Source: Pisaster brevispinus
Lineage: Eukaryota > Echinodermata > Asteroidea > Forcipulatida > Asteriidae
Reading direction: 5' to 3'
DNA length: 64,000 bases
Assembly (NCBI GenBank): GCA_023634235.1
Contig: JAMKCF010000018.1
Span: forward strand, 2,013,474 to 2,077,473
Positions within the stretch are counted from its first letter, which is position 1. Every line of letters begins with the position of its first letter. This document shows positions 10,986-22,147 of this stretch, one piece after another. The translations under genes were made by a program, and so were the position numbers. The notes beneath the pieces are model-generated. The model was given only the letters and a program-made list of their open reading frames with translations. It had not been told where the DNA came from and ran no database searches.

Positions 10986-11239
10986 TCCCTGTTGCAGTGC
11001 TCACGAAGCAAATTGCAACTGTATTTGTTTAGTTAGGTGGGAGCTGATTTCTTCACTTTTCTTTCTGTCTGTTTGTTTCCTTTATTTGGCTTAATTTGTA
11101 CCAACGAGTCCGTCTATTCCCCTTTACGTTTTCGTTCACTGGTTAGGTTAGACCGGCTAAAGTGTTTAGTTGTGCGTGATAAAGAGGTCCACTTTAAACT
11201 TTGCGGCAAGTTGGCAATGCAAGGATTGTTTTGATGGAT
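10986..11239. other. Non-repetitive sequence, nothing recognised
   Basis: One 65-codon frame with no family resemblance. Confidence 0.5.
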
Positions 11240-11530
11240 TTATTCATCCCATGTAATACGCCATGACGTCCCCCTCGTTCCTCTTTCTAAGTAACTCGCG
11301 TTTTGATTGGTTCACTGGTCACACGTGACGCCGCGACGCCACCCCTGATCCAATTAACCCGTGTCGCGATTGGTTGACTGCGTTCATCAGGTGATCAAAT
11401 CACGGGGTTGGCGACCCCCAGATAAGTGATCACTAACTGGCCATGTTTTGATTGATAATAATCGATAACCCCGCTAACAACGATCAATCATTGTCACCTT
11501 TTGACGATATTAGCTGAGATTTTTTCCCCT
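11240..11530. promoter_or_regulatory. Candidate enhancer with paired TGATTGAT sites
   Basis: A GC-richer non-repetitive block. TGATTGAT at 11449-11456 and its inverse ATCAATCA at 11483-11490 form a Pbx/Hox-like pair. AGATAA (GATA-like) at 11420-11425, ATTGTC and several GATCA or CGAT phrases lie nearby. Function is inferred only from motif density. Confidence 0.3.
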
Positions 11531-11975
11531 GGCGGTGCCGACTCGACCGGAAAACCACTATCACTCTTCACTCACAAAAAAAACCCGCTTCGACATTCCA
11601 CCCATCCATGCAAATGACACAGAGTAATAATTTATCAACCAAGTTCCTCCATTACACACATTTCCTGATTCTGGATGGAGACGATCGGGCACTTCCTTAC
11701 GCTGCCTCAAAATAGTTAGGATCGCATCGGCGAAGGACGTTGTCAAATTCACACACACATTTCACAGTTGTTGAGTCAGGTTTAAATTTCGCCGCGAAAA
11801 AATCGTTATGGCCTTTTATATTTACAATTTGTCGCAGTAAAATGTTTTTTTAATACTTTAATTTCGCCGCATTTACAATTTGTGGCAGTAAGGACGGTTT
11901 TTATTGATATTTTCAATCAATTTTGATGTCATGTCATGACAAGAGGTCAATGTTTTGGATCTTGTGTTTTCTCTG
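11531..11975. other. Sequence with a local ~75-base duplication
   Basis: TTTAAATTTCGCCGC..TTTACAATTTGTCGCAGTAA (about 11780-11840) recurs, shortened, as TTTAATTTCGCCGC..TTTACAATTTGTGGCAGTAA (about 11857-11891). No gene seen. Confidence 0.5.
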
Positions 11976-12042
11976 GATGAAGACAACACCAGCAACTGGT
12001 CGAAACGTCGTGGAGTTGTCGAACTGGGCTGTTTTTACAGCC
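11976..12042 (+). ncRNA. Two-hairpin GAAACGTCG module
   Basis: GATGAAGACAAC leads into the stem ACCAG/CTGGT (11988-11992 with 11996-12000). GAAACGTCG follows at 12002-12010, then a perfect six-base hairpin with a TTTT loop, GGCTGTTTTTACAGCC, at 12027-12042. The second hairpin has the size (6-bp stem, 4-base loop) of a histone mRNA 3' stem-loop, but not its exact sequence. Confidence 0.45.
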
Positions 12043-12419
12043 ATGGTTTGTTTTCAAATCCGACACAATCCCCATGGTTATCTGTATTCTTGTTTTATAC
12101 CTTGCTTCAGAAGTAATATCGACTAAGTGTAGCAAAACGGATTTCTTCTGAAAATCATTCTTCTCAAAAAAGTTTCTCAGCTCTAAATGGTAGTATGAAC
12201 TTACACATGTATTATTATAAATTATGATCTATACATTAATTTGCGATTGGGGTTCGGAGGTTCCAATCTACCATCCACCAGTCCTCACATCGATTGCATT
12301 CCAGAGCCCCGCCAAAATTCTATCATCAAGGCAAAACAAAACCTCCTCCGCAATGCGACTTGCCACCCCCAAAGAAAATCCCAAAACAAAAAACTTTAAT
12401 TACACACAAGTAAAAAACA
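12043..12419. other. Non-repetitive sequence, nothing recognised
   Basis: AT-leaning, no convincing frame. Confidence 0.45.
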
Positions 12420-12735
12420 AAAAAATGAAATAAATAACTAAATAAAAAAAGAAAAAATTAACTAAAATAAATTTATGAATTAAAATAAATAAATAAAATA
12501 TAGTAAAAGTAAAATTAGGGAGACCGCCAACTAGGGCTAGATAGCTCAGTTGGTAGAGCGCCGTCACAATGATAAGGAGGTCGCAGGTTCAAACCCCACT
12601 TTATTCAAATGTTCTTTGTTTAACCGAAAATTTTAGTAAAAATAACAAAACAAACGAAACCAATAAGTTTTTAAAACAAATAAATAACTAAATAAATAAT
12701 TATAAATGTATACTATAAATTGACAGATTTTGTCT
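12420..12735. repeat. AT-rich low-complexity DNA around a SINE
   Basis: AAAT- and AACTAAAT-rich sequence at about 12420-12515 and again at 12640-12715 flanks the tRNA-derived element at 12518-12632. Confidence 0.7.
12518..12632 (+). mobile_element. tRNA-derived SINE with decayed tRNA head
   Basis: GGCTAGATAGCTCAGTTGG starts a 72-base tRNA-like fold (12535-12606). The D arm is intact (GCTC/GAGC) and GGTTCAAACCC (12587-12597) is a good B box. The anticodon stem (CCGTC/TAAGG), T stem (GCAGG/CCCAC) and acceptor stem all carry mismatches, so this is not a working tRNA. The loop would read AAT. The flanks GGGAGACCGCC and GTTCTTTGTTTAACC look like the conserved body of a SINE family. Confidence 0.7.
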
Positions 12736-13760
12736 GGAATCCTGTATCCTAAAACTCCACTACATTACCTCTGAGCCCAAACACTCCTCCTCTAGCGGAA
12801 GAGGGGGGGGGGCACAATATAACCAAAGGTCTCTGACATCTCAGAGGTCACCTTTCCTTCCCCTCTATTGTGTCAACTTTTCAATTTCCCCGCACAATAA
12901 AAACACTCGCTCCTTCAGAAAACTCTCCCGGTATTTTGACAGTTCTTCCAACCAAGCAAGCATCTCGCTGATTCAGTTTAATTGTTCTCTGGGAGTTTTA
13001 GAAGTTGTTGCCATTCAGCGATTCCCCTTCTTGAGCAAGCACTGCGAGTCTTAAAAAAAAAAAGTTACAGCAGTCAACAAGGATGGACAAAGAACGGGTA
13101 AAGAGGATCTTAGAGGCCTGCGGTAGCGGGGGAGAAGACCCTGACAGGCCCGAGGGGTGAACAGAGAGGGAGATAGACCCTGTCTGGTGCGTGCTCACCG
13201 GTGTCTCGCAGCCTTTGTGCTCCAGTAATCCGACTTTGTTGTTCCCAGCCATAGATACCTCATCTCCGTTACACGAGTGTAAACAGTATCCAAAAAGAGA
13301 GCCAATGAACCGAGAGTAGATCAACACTGACTCCTTCCACCCCAAGAATGGAATGTTTTTCCCCCCTGTCTTTAAAATCAGACTTTAGAGGGATGCAAAG
13401 ATCTAGAGAAGAAGAGGAGGGAAACAAATATAAAACATGAAATGAATAGAGTATGATTGAAGTCGGTGCGCCTTTGCGTTTTTCCTGTACAAGAATAGCT
13501 ATTTTGTGTTTTACCAGTCGGTCGATCAAACCCCCAAGCCTTGCAAAATAAAAATGCTTTTGAGAGCAAAGCTTTTCACTTCTTACATAGTAGAAGATTT
13601 AGGAACAGTCTTAATTGGTTAGCAAGTCTTTTTTTTCTCTCTCTCTCCCCTGGACGTATAAAGCGACGACTGTGTTTGTTTAGCTTGGACGTCTGTTCAG
13701 GGTTTTGTTGAATAAGATCTGCAATTACCTTTATTATTGGGTGGGGATTTTTTTTTTAAC
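12736..13760. other. Non-repetitive sequence, nothing recognised
   Basis: It contains a short G run near 12804-12811, an A run at 13052-13063 and a CT run near 13633-13648. Several minus-strand frames (115, 86 and 63 codons) overlap each other and resemble nothing known. Confidence 0.45.
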
Positions 13761-14170
13761 TCTTGGAATTAGTTTTGCAATTTGAAAAAAGAGAAACGGA
13801 AATAGAGATTTACCTCTTTTCGTAAAAAGAAGATGATGACGTCATCATTTTTAATGGGCACCTTCTGTGGATGGTCAGAGCGCACTGCTCGAAAAGTCAA
13901 ACAAGTTTGTTAAAAATCGCCATAAAAAGAAAAACGTAAAACCGTTACGATCGTTACGTAAGTTTTATGTCATTCTGAAGTCGTCTTCTTAAGACAATCA
14001 AGACGTTCAAAAGGGGAAAACTTCATTAAAAAAAATGATAAAGGCAGAAGATGATTACGTCATCATGTGGCCCTCTCTTTGTTAAACACGTTTGTACAAT
14101 TCATGAAGACCAACAAATATACTTCTCGAAACGTTGACATTTATCTGACCTCTAACATCAGAACCTAAAC
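13761..14170. promoter_or_regulatory. Block with duplicated CRE palindromes
   Basis: ATGATGACGTCATCAT at 13833-13848 is a perfect 16-base palindrome centred on a CREB/ATF site. AGAAGATGATTACGTCATCAT at 14046-14066 repeats the 21-base phrase with one change, 218 bases away. Other self-complementary phrases (ACGATCGT, TTACGTAA) lie between. It could be a regulatory pair or the paired ends of a short element. Confidence 0.35.
14103..14136 (+). ncRNA. Degenerate GAAACGTTG module
   Basis: ATGAAGACCAACAAATATAC followed by TTCTCGAAACGTTGAC keeps the order TGAAGA, spacer, GAAACGT seen in the hairpin modules, but the stem is largely lost and no second hairpin follows. Confidence 0.3.
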
Positions 14171-14511
14171 ATCATCCAGGAGAAAACTTTCCTTGGTAGT
14201 CACCTTAAATTCAAAACAAATTTTTTCTGAACCAGTTGATTTGTAAATATCTTAGCGGAGATTGCATGTTTTCGGGTACCGTCTGATACCAAACTCGACC
14301 CGGGGATAATGTCGACCCGGGGATAATGAATAAAAACTGGTGTCATCTGCTAACTGGTTAGCGGAAAAAAGTTGCTCTGTGGATTTTGTTTTCAAAGCAA
14401 AAATTAGCCGGGAAGCAGTCACAACCAAAACACGGCACGCTAAACTTCTCTGGCAACCTGTGTTTGCTAAGCAGGTTTACTGTAGGTTGCTTTACATCTT
14501 TTTGTGAGTCT
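14171..14511. other. Non-repetitive sequence with a short duplication
   Basis: GACCCGGGGATAATG occurs twice in direct repeat at about 14298-14328. Otherwise nothing recognised. Confidence 0.5.
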
Positions 14512-14694
14512 TGCTTAAGCGGCTTAAGCACAAAAAGTAGCTAAGCATAACAAAAGTGTGCTTACCAGAGTAAGATTGCCAGCCAAACTACCATGTCACA
14601 TGTACAATGTGTGACTGGTATCCTACTCATTTCTCCTAACGAGACAATGGTTAAGCAATATTTTCTGCTTAAGCAACTCTATGAAATTGGGCCC
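14512..14694. mobile_element. GGGCCC-family hairpin element
   Basis: It ends in CTCTATGAAATTGGGCCC at 14694. Inside are TAAGCACAAAAAGTAGCTAAGC, TGCTTACCAGAGTAAG, the AGCCAAACTACCATGTCACATG phrase and TGTGTGACTGGTATCCT, all shared with 47282-47425. The left GGGCCC end is missing or decayed. No coding capacity. Confidence 0.7.
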
Positions 14695-15090
14695 TGGTGT
14701 TCACCCTATTGCCACCAGCCACCCCCGATAACCGTCAAATCAAGCGGTGGACGGTTACCTTTGCCGGTCCTTCCCACCGGGCTAAACCCGCCAAAGGCAC
14801 CGCTGGTCATTTTGACACAGTTTCACAAACCCGGAGTTCAACACTTCGGCACCGTTTTTATTCTGAAACAATACTTCACTTCCTGTTGGAGTAAAGCATC
14901 ACCTTAAATCGTGTAATAAATTTGACAAGAGATCTCAGTAATCCTTACCGGAGTAAAATAGATTGATTCTCGAATACTACCACGGAGAGAGCCCTCTGGC
15001 CCATCCGCCATGGCCTCTCAGAAAAAAAAAACAATTTTGTTTGTGTGACCAACATTTTATCGTTCAAAACAGAGCACCGAGTGAAATATC
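14695..15090. other. Non-repetitive sequence, nothing recognised
   Basis: Two overlapping plus-strand frames near 14593-14907 run into the adjacent hairpin element and are not credible exons. Confidence 0.5.
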
Positions 15091-15640
15091 GATCCACCAA
15101 CTCAACCCAGAGAATGCATAAATGAATAAATGAATTGATAATTAGTCAATTAAATGCTAAATACAATATCATTGATAAACAACCAACTAACTTAACTAAG
15201 TAAACAACTATAACTAACAAATTGTAACTGTTTAACAACTAACAAATTTTAAATAACTAACGAACCCAACTAAGTAAACAGCTATAACTAATCATTTATA
15301 ACCATTTGAATTTCTAACTTACTATACTAAATAACTATAACTTAACTATCTAAGTAAAACTTAATAACTAACTTAATAATTATATAAATCAATTACTTAA
15401 TGATATTTTGATAAGTTTGTTGTGTTTAGTATAGATATTACATTTCTTTGTGTTTTCCTAATCAGGTTAAATTGTATATATCTGTATTTATTTTGTTTTG
15501 TTGGTAAATGATTCCCATTTCTTATTGTAATGACTAACAGAAGTATGTCAATGCAACATAAAAACAATTAAATAAATACATAAATAAAAAAAATCACAAA
15601 CAACAATAGCGCAAAAAAATAAATCAATCAACATACAAAA
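15091..15640. repeat. AT-rich degenerate TAACTAA satellite
   Basis: From about 15120 to 15400 the phrases TAACTAAC, AACTAAGTAAACAACTATAACTAA and AACTATAACTTA recur with drifting spacing. From 15400 to 15620 the sequence stays AT-rich and ends in AAATAAATAC repeats. An old satellite or the end of a decayed element. Confidence 0.65.
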
Positions 15641-15894
15641 ACGTAGAGTCTGTGTAAACTCTTAAACGAAGTGGCCTGTGATTAAAGGGAACAATCAACA
15701 ACAAACTTATGAAAGGAACATTTTCTGAGGGCAGACTCGTTATTGTAAACTTCCAAGATACCCATAGGAGCTTTTATCTTTAACGGTTTTAAACCTACAG
15801 TTTTCCACATAAATTTCCCAACAAATTAACCAGTTGACAAGACCGCGTTAGACCGACCGCCTCAACACTCGCCCCAACCTAATTATTACGGAAC
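15641..15894. other. Non-repetitive sequence, nothing recognised
   Basis: No frame or motif cluster of note. Confidence 0.5.
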
Positions 15895-16150
15895 AGTTTG
15901 TCAGCTGTGGGTTCGGATGTACACAGTACACGGTATAGACCACGTCCGAGTGCGCATGAGCGATCTATTCATCAATGTAGCGTGGCCAATCAGCGTGGCA
16001 AATGCCGACGGACAGTTTTTCTTTTTGAACGTGGCGAGCAGTCGTGCGTGCTCTGGGTCCATTCCCTCACTGTCAGCGCAGTCCCAAACACTTTGCGCGC
16101 TTCTGCGAGAATCCCGACCGCGTGCAGATCCTCGTTCAGTTGACTAAAAC
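15895..16150. promoter_or_regulatory. Candidate CpG-rich promoter-like block
   Basis: GTGCGCATGAGC (15950-15961) resembles an NRF1 site and CCAATCAG (15986-15993) is a good NF-Y box, within an island of CpG and GC unusual for this window. No TATA, splice site or coding exon was recognised beside it. Confidence 0.3.
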
Positions 16151-16210
16151 CGAGTCTAATAAGTATTAAAACCGCAAGATTATGCAACCGTTTATGGTTA
16201 AAATTGACAA

Positions 16211-16410
16211 GGGCCCAATGCCAGTGAGCTACTTTCAAGCAAACAAGTGCTAGACAATTTCATGCTATGCAACAATTTGAAGGAAAACCTGTCACAAATG
16301 GTACACGTGACACTGTATTTTGTGTGGCAACCTTGTTCTGATATTAAACAAGATTGTTTTGTGCTGAGCCACTTGTTGTGCTTAAGCAGCTCTTTGGAAA
16401 TATTGTGCCC
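16211..16410. mobile_element. GGGCCC-family element with both ends
   Basis: It begins GGGCCCAATGCCAGTGAGCT at 16211 and ends AGCTCTTTGGAAATATTGTGCCC at 16410, an imperfect terminal inverted repeat of about 30 bases including the AAGCA..AAGTGC / GTGCTTAAGC phrases. About 200 bases long with no coding capacity: a MITE. Confidence 0.7.
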
Positions 16411-16644
16411 AGGAAACTGAAGTAATAACTTGTTTGACCATTTAAATCACCAGATACCAAAAAACCTGATCAGATTACACGCATTTTGTTTTGCCCAATT
16501 ATTTTCAGATGGCTGGGTTTTGGGTGTTTTTTTCCTTTCTTTTTTACACCTAACGCTAGACACAAGCTAAGTTGAACCACCGTCCCGAGATAACCTCTAG
16601 AACACTTTAGAGAATAGATGTATACATAAACGAATTCGATAAAC

Positions 16645-16647
<3 letters not shown>

Positions 16648-16681
<34 letters not shown>
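16648..16681 (+). repeat. Poly-A run, 34 bases
   Basis: Thirty-four A. No retroelement body was recognised directly upstream. Confidence 0.95.
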
Positions 16682-16682
<1 letters not shown>

Positions 16683-17310
16683 CCTAAATAAAACGCTTCC
16701 GTAGTGTCACTTCATCAGGCGTCAATCAAAGAGGATGGTCTCGACCGTCTTCCCGGCCTCCATTACCCGGCCGTCCTTGGCTGCATCAACGCGCTTGATC
16801 AAGCCGTCCACACACACACACACATGTCGCTTTGGGGCTCCAGCCAAGCGAAATACCAGATTAGGTGCATACTGCTTGCCAGCAGCGCAAATTACACTAA
16901 TCAAGAGATTTCTAAAGCCGACTGGTAACAGTAAAAATAACCATTTCCTCAAATATTTAGCTTTCCCTTTTTTTGTTGTTGAGGGGGGTCACAAAGCAAG
17001 CCACGGATACCCTATTTATCCGATTGTCGAACGGGGGAAAGATTGGATCATTGACACGGCAGTTCACTCCCCGTGAATGGGTACCGCTAACACTGGCTCC
17101 GTAAACAACGACACCAACCGAACAATGTGACTGGCTAATCAACATTATTGTGACAGTTTTCCCTCTCTATCTGCTCCTCTGGGTGGAATTTAACTTTTAG
17201 TTGTCTTTGAATAGGTCGGCTGGAATGAAACGGGGTGACGGCTGGTCATGGGAAAAAGATGGGTACAGTATTGATACCCGATGAAGACTTGCTTGTAATT
17301 TAAGTTGTTG
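16682..17310. other. Non-repetitive sequence, nothing recognised
   Basis: A GC-richer stretch at 16695-16815 is followed by a short CA run (16811-16823). Overlapping frames on both strands mark it as non-coding rather than exonic. Confidence 0.45.
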
Positions 17311-17660
17311 CCTCAAGGTACGATGTTTGGTCTATAACCTTTTTCTCATTGAAAAAGGGGGTAAAATAAACTTACTTAAGATATTATTTGAACGCATTGC
17401 TACCTAGAATTGATTCCAAGTTCTGCTACACTGTTTGTTATTCAAGGTACCTCAAGGCTCGATGTTTGGTCCGTACCTTTTGCTCATTTAAAAAGGGGTA
17501 AAATAAATTACTTAATGTATGTTTTAATTCATTAGAATCGATACCATGGTTTGGGTCACAGTTTGTTAATGAAGGTACCTCAATGTACGATGTTTGGTCC
17601 GTTTTACTTCGTTGGTTTACCTCGTTGAGAAAGGACATAATTGACTTCTGTAATAACAAA
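17311..17660. repeat. Tandem repeat, about 130-bp unit, three copies
   Basis: CCTCAAGGTACGATGTTTGGTC recurs in diverged form at about 17312, 17452 and 17579. Each is followed by GTACCTTTT-like and CTCATT..AAAAAGGGGTAAAATAAA phrases, and preceded by GTTTGTTA..GAAGGTAC. The intervals are about 140 and 127 bases. Family unknown. Confidence 0.8.
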
Positions 17661-17785
17661 ATTTAAAAAAAATATATTCCTCGAGTTACATGTTTGTAAA
17701 TTCATCGATTAACATTATAACGCTTAGAAATGTTACAACAACGGGGACGTATGCCAACCTTCGTATCATAGATTGTGGCACCAAA

Positions 17786-18075
17786 ATGGTTTCGGCCGAG
17801 TTGGCTTTGTGGTTTCTTTCCCAGCCCTGCACCTCTGTGGATCCGGTTCAAATCCCACCTCAGACCTGGAGCCTTGCATGCTAATTGGGCTGCAGCCCCT
17901 ACCTGGTTGCGTGGGGGTTCTCCTCTTGGAATTCTTCTCCCACATCTAAAGCTGAACATTTCTTCTCGTTTTCTATTAGTCCTGTTATTGCTGCTAATTG
18001 TGCTGTCTTGTGGGTAATAGATGAAAAAAAAAGACAGACAGAAAGAAAGAAACAAACAAACAAAGAAATAAACAA
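17786..18075 (+). mobile_element. tRNA-derived SINE
   Basis: GGTTTCGGCCGAGTTGGC (about 17788) resembles an A box and GGTTCAAATCC (17845-17855) is a perfect B box about 55 bases later. An unrelated body of about 170 bases ends in a purine tail (A8, then GACAGA, AAAGA and AAACAAAC) at 18022-18075. This is a different head and body from the SINEs at 9866 and 12518. Confidence 0.65.
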
Positions 18076-18899
18076 ACCTTCTTTATGTGTAGAAACACTT
18101 ATCACCTCAGAAAGGCTCAGCTTCCTTGTTGATCGCTGACTCTGAACACAACCCAAATCAAAAGAAACCCTTAAAATAGAAAGCGACTTCAGACAAGCAA
18201 CAAGGTGGAGGACAAACAAACCGAAATTACGAAAAGTGCTTCTCGCGATGTTTCAAGTCATGCAACTTCCAAGTGAGAAAATATTTGCAAGACCCGCTAA
18301 AAAATTAAAAAACGCACCGAAGCATAGAGCTTAAATGCCGAGCCTCACGGCTTGTGTTTTTGGGGGGGTTTTCCTTTTCATCTCGGACAATCTTTGCAGA
18401 CGACTTTCCAATCAGTTTGTTCCCGCCAAAGTCCCCGCAGAGCTTGAACGTCAACAAAACTGGCGATTACACCCGTCCTGTAGACAGATGGCCCGTGTTT
18501 ACCTGGTAAACATCAACTGTTGTCTTAAGGCATATCCGAAAGTCGTTTGGACAATTAACAGTTATTTCCCTTTGATACAACTGTTTTCTTTCTGTTGAGG
18601 GGGTTGGGTGGTTTGGGCGCGAGCGGTTTGCGGCAGGTAAACACCCCCCGTATCTCTGCAATCATGGATTGTCCAGGAGCGGACCTATAACAGCTAAACT
18701 ATCTAACTTTTATGATAACTAGCTTAATATATTACCCCGTGAACAATTATAACACAGGGCACTTAAGTTGATAAGTTAAATTACTGCGATTTGACACAGT
18801 TGCGAGGTAAACTGTCGTCGATAAAATGAACTCAGCTTTTGTCCGTTTTACACGGGAAAAAAGTGCTAATAACGACTGACAAGAGTCACTTCAGTGCGT
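18076..18899. other. Non-repetitive sequence, nothing firm
   Basis: A GC-richer part at 18330-18640 includes a G run (18361-18367). No exon or repeat recognised. Confidence 0.45.
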
Positions 18900-19420
18900 G
18901 AATAACAAAATATGGTTTATTAGAAAGCAGATGCCTCCATTGACAGCTGCCTGTTACACGAAGAACGATTGTGAAATCTTCCATTTTTGTTGTAAAGTCA
19001 AAATGCAGACGAGATTTTCATGATGTACTTTTTTACACTTTTCCCCGCCGAATTCCCCGGGAGCAATTTCCATCGATTAATGCAACTTCTTCCCTTCTGT
19101 CTCCTGAAGAAGAAAGACAGAAAAAAAATAATCGCGACTTTTAGCCAAACGGCAGCTGAACGTGTGAAGTATCCATCAAAAGAGCAATTTGGGGACTATA
19201 GCTCTGAGCAGACGACACCGTTTTCCCGCTCAAAAAATGCACTTTTTTGATTTCCCGCGGCGGTCTCATCATCAGTGGTTGCTCAGTTACCCATGCTGCA
19301 TTGCAGCTGTTCCCAGCATGCCCGGCGGCCTAGTCATTAATATGAGTCCCGGGTCGAGGGGTTTTTGTGGGTATGTGTGTAGCGGGACAACGAGAATACG
19401 CTGCCCATGACACCTCACAA
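18900..19420. promoter_or_regulatory. Candidate enhancer or promoter-like block
   Basis: TGACAGCTG at 18951-18959 joins a Meis-like TGACAG with an E-box CAGCTG. CTAGTCATTAATATGAG (about 19330) is homeodomain-like, and 19230-19390 is GC- and CpG-rich. It contains no repeat family seen elsewhere. Motif evidence only. Confidence 0.25.
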
Positions 19421-20133
19421 ATAACACACTCTTCCCTCTTATTTATTGCATTGTTTTCTAAAGGAAATGGCTGACGGTCAATACACTTTACCTCACACTC
19501 TTCCCCTTGAGTGTTTCCAACATTGTGAACCTAGATGTGAATTCCTCTACACACGATCTATATCTTGTTTTCGGCAGGTATTAACCTTAAAGCTGGTATA
19601 CTTCACAAACACCGCACTTACACCTCCTTCACGCATTCATCGCAGTAAGAATGACACAATAGTTACACTGGCATAAAATTGAACAAACACGACGATTCTA
19701 AACCATAAGTACACTGACACCAAAGCACGAGTGCCGTTTTAATGTCCAACCGTGACCCGTACCAACTTATCCTTGACACTATCACTGTCAAGACACCCCC
19801 AAATGACACTTCCAAAACTTTGAATAAAAATACAATAACGAATATGCCCAATTAACGTTGATTGTTTTCAATATTTGCTGAGTGTAACTTGGTTCCAATT
19901 AATAACAGTATTCCCCACAGCATGAACGCATCAAAAACCCAGCAAATGTTCCAGTTGAAAGTACATTGACTCCAAAAGCTATAGAAAACAACGCTGATCA
20001 CATCAGCCCAACTAGATACTCCAAAGTATTTTATCTGCCGCTCTCGAAATCCCAAACACTTTATTTCAGCAAAGGTAAAACGACACACGCCTGATTTGGA
20101 GAGAATCATTTCACGATATTGTTTATAATATTA
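19421..20133. other. Non-repetitive sequence, nothing recognised
   Basis: AT-leaning, with short frames of no family resemblance. Confidence 0.5.
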
Positions 20134-20710
20134 ACAACTGGAGGATTGGAATGAATGGACTCTTCCAAAAGCCAATGATGTACCATCCCTTCATGATATG
20201 TTTCTTGAAAACTAGAAGATTGGAATGAATGTACTCTTCCAAAGACCAATGATGTACCATCCCTTTATGATATGTTTCTTGAAAACTAGAGGATTGGAAT
20301 GAATGTACTGTTCCAAAAACCAATGATGTACCATCCCTTTATGATATGTGTCTTGTAAACTAGAGGATTGGAATGAATGTACTCTTCCAATAACCAATGC
20401 TGTACCATCCCTTGATATGTTTTTTGAAAACTAGAAGATTGGAATGAATGTACTCTTCCAAAAACCGATGCTGTACCATCCCTTTATGATATGTTTCTTG
20501 AAAACCAGAGGAACGGAATGAGTGGACCTTTCCAAAAACCAATGCTGTACCATCCCTTGATATGTTTCTTGAAATCTAAAAGATGTTTCTTGAAAACCAA
20601 AAGACGGGGTTTTGTGTTTTACCGAAAGCCTGACATTGTTCCAACTGTCTGCGATGTGGACTTTGAAATCTAGAGACTTGTAATGAAAACACTCTTCCTA
20701 AAAGCAATGC
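20134..20710 (-). repeat. 74-bp repeat array, copy A
   Basis: About seven units on the minus strand. Consensus in order: GGAAGAGTACATTCATTCCA, ATCCTCTAGTTTTCAAGAAA, CATATCATAAAGGGATGGTA, CATCATTGGTTATT. Some units are 3-5 bases short (GGGATGGTAC preceded by ATATCA). The last units (20580-20710) are strongly diverged. The unit-orientation 3' edge, at 20134, lies just after CCTCCAG. Confidence 0.9.
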
Positions 20711-20940
20711 GAGAGTATTATTTTAAGCTATAAGTGCAATTTGTAAAAGTTTGCAGCTGGTATTTTATCCAGGTCACTTTATTGCTTTTGGATGACTTCC
20801 GGTAAACCTAAAGGTCTGATTTCCTCGTTTCATATCCGACTGTGTCTCGGATTTTACTTTGTTGATATTTTATTTTTTCAACCCCTTCGGTTTATCGAAA
20901 GGTTGTGTACTTAAGTTGTAGCATATCCTTTCTCTCGGGC

Positions 20941-20975
<35 letters not shown>

Positions 20976-21211
20976 AAAGAAACAAAGGGAAGAAAATAAA
21001 TTACGTCACCCCGTATTGTCTTGGTCTGGGTCTACGTATTGTTTGCTAGAGTCAATCTGTCTCATCAACTCGGATCAGTTTCTGACAACCAAATAAATCT
21101 GGCTCAATCGATCCAGGTTCTGGATGAGCTCACCCCTTCAGATTTAATTTAATTTGATTTGAATTTATTCTGATAAAAAAACCCAATAAGAACACACAAA
21201 CAGTAACAGGG

Positions 21212-21242
<31 letters not shown>

Positions 21243-21500
21243 CCAAAGTAGAAAACAAGAAAGAAAACTGCAAAATATAATCAAAAGATACCCCCAACAA
21301 GCCATTACGTAAGACTTATTTCCATTGAGGGTTGACACGTTTCTAAACGTAGCTACGTCATTTGTATTGAAGGAGAAGACAATTTCGACAAATTGTAATC
21401 GGTTTTGTAATATTAAAACTTTGTTTTTATTGTGTGTTTATTTATCTTCAAACTACCAGTACTAAATGCGATATTTCCTTCAGAAATTAATCGCTGAATT
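20711..21500. other. Non-repetitive sequence with poly-A and AAAT runs
   Basis: It holds a 32-base A run at 20942-20973 and (AAAT)n at about 21216-21241. TTTGAATTTATTCTGATAAAA before the latter resembles a decayed retroelement 3' end, but no body was recognised. Confidence 0.45.
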
Positions 21501-21895
21501 CATTCTATCCAAAAACCAATGATGTAACATCCCTTCATTATACGAATCTTGAAAACTAGAGGATTGGAATGAATGTACTCTTCCAAAAACCATTCATGTA
21601 CCATCCCTGTATGTTTCTTGAAAACTACAGGATTGGAATGAATGTACTCTTCCAATAACCAGAGATGTACCATCCCTTTATGATATGTTTCTTGATAACT
21701 AGAGGATTGGAATGAATGTACTCTTCCAATAACCAATGATGTACCATCCCTTTATGACATGTCTCTTGAAAACTAGAGGATTGGAATGAATGTACTCTTC
21801 CAATAACCAATGATGTACCATCCCTTTATGATATGTTTCTTGCAAACTAGAGGATATTGAGTGAATGGACTCTTCCAAAATGATGCACCACCCCT
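21501..21895 (-). repeat. 74-bp repeat array, copy B
   Basis: About five units of the same consensus on the minus strand. One unit near 21600 is shortened (CATCCCTGTATGTTTC). The right edge at 21895 lies within the AAAGGGATGG part of the unit, as in the other arrays. Confidence 0.9.
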
Positions 21896-22147
21896 TTAAG
21901 TGAAGCTGTGCTTACTTTACCGTATTTGACGATTTCCGATGCAGTACCATGTGTAGATGTAGGACAATAATGTTATATCCTAAAATGTGTTGTGATAATT
22001 TGTCCCGATCTCAGACGGTCATCGTTCTATAATCGATTTCCGTTTGTTTTCACTTCGTCTCTAACCAAGCAGAAGGACCTTGACTTCTTTCTAGCCCCGC
22101 AAAATAACAGTTCTATGTATCCTGGCAACCTTTTCATGTACTCTGAA

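Noticed and set aside
12535..12606. Functional tRNA gene
   Set aside because: A and B boxes are good, but acceptor, anticodon and T stems are broken and SINE-like flanks are present.
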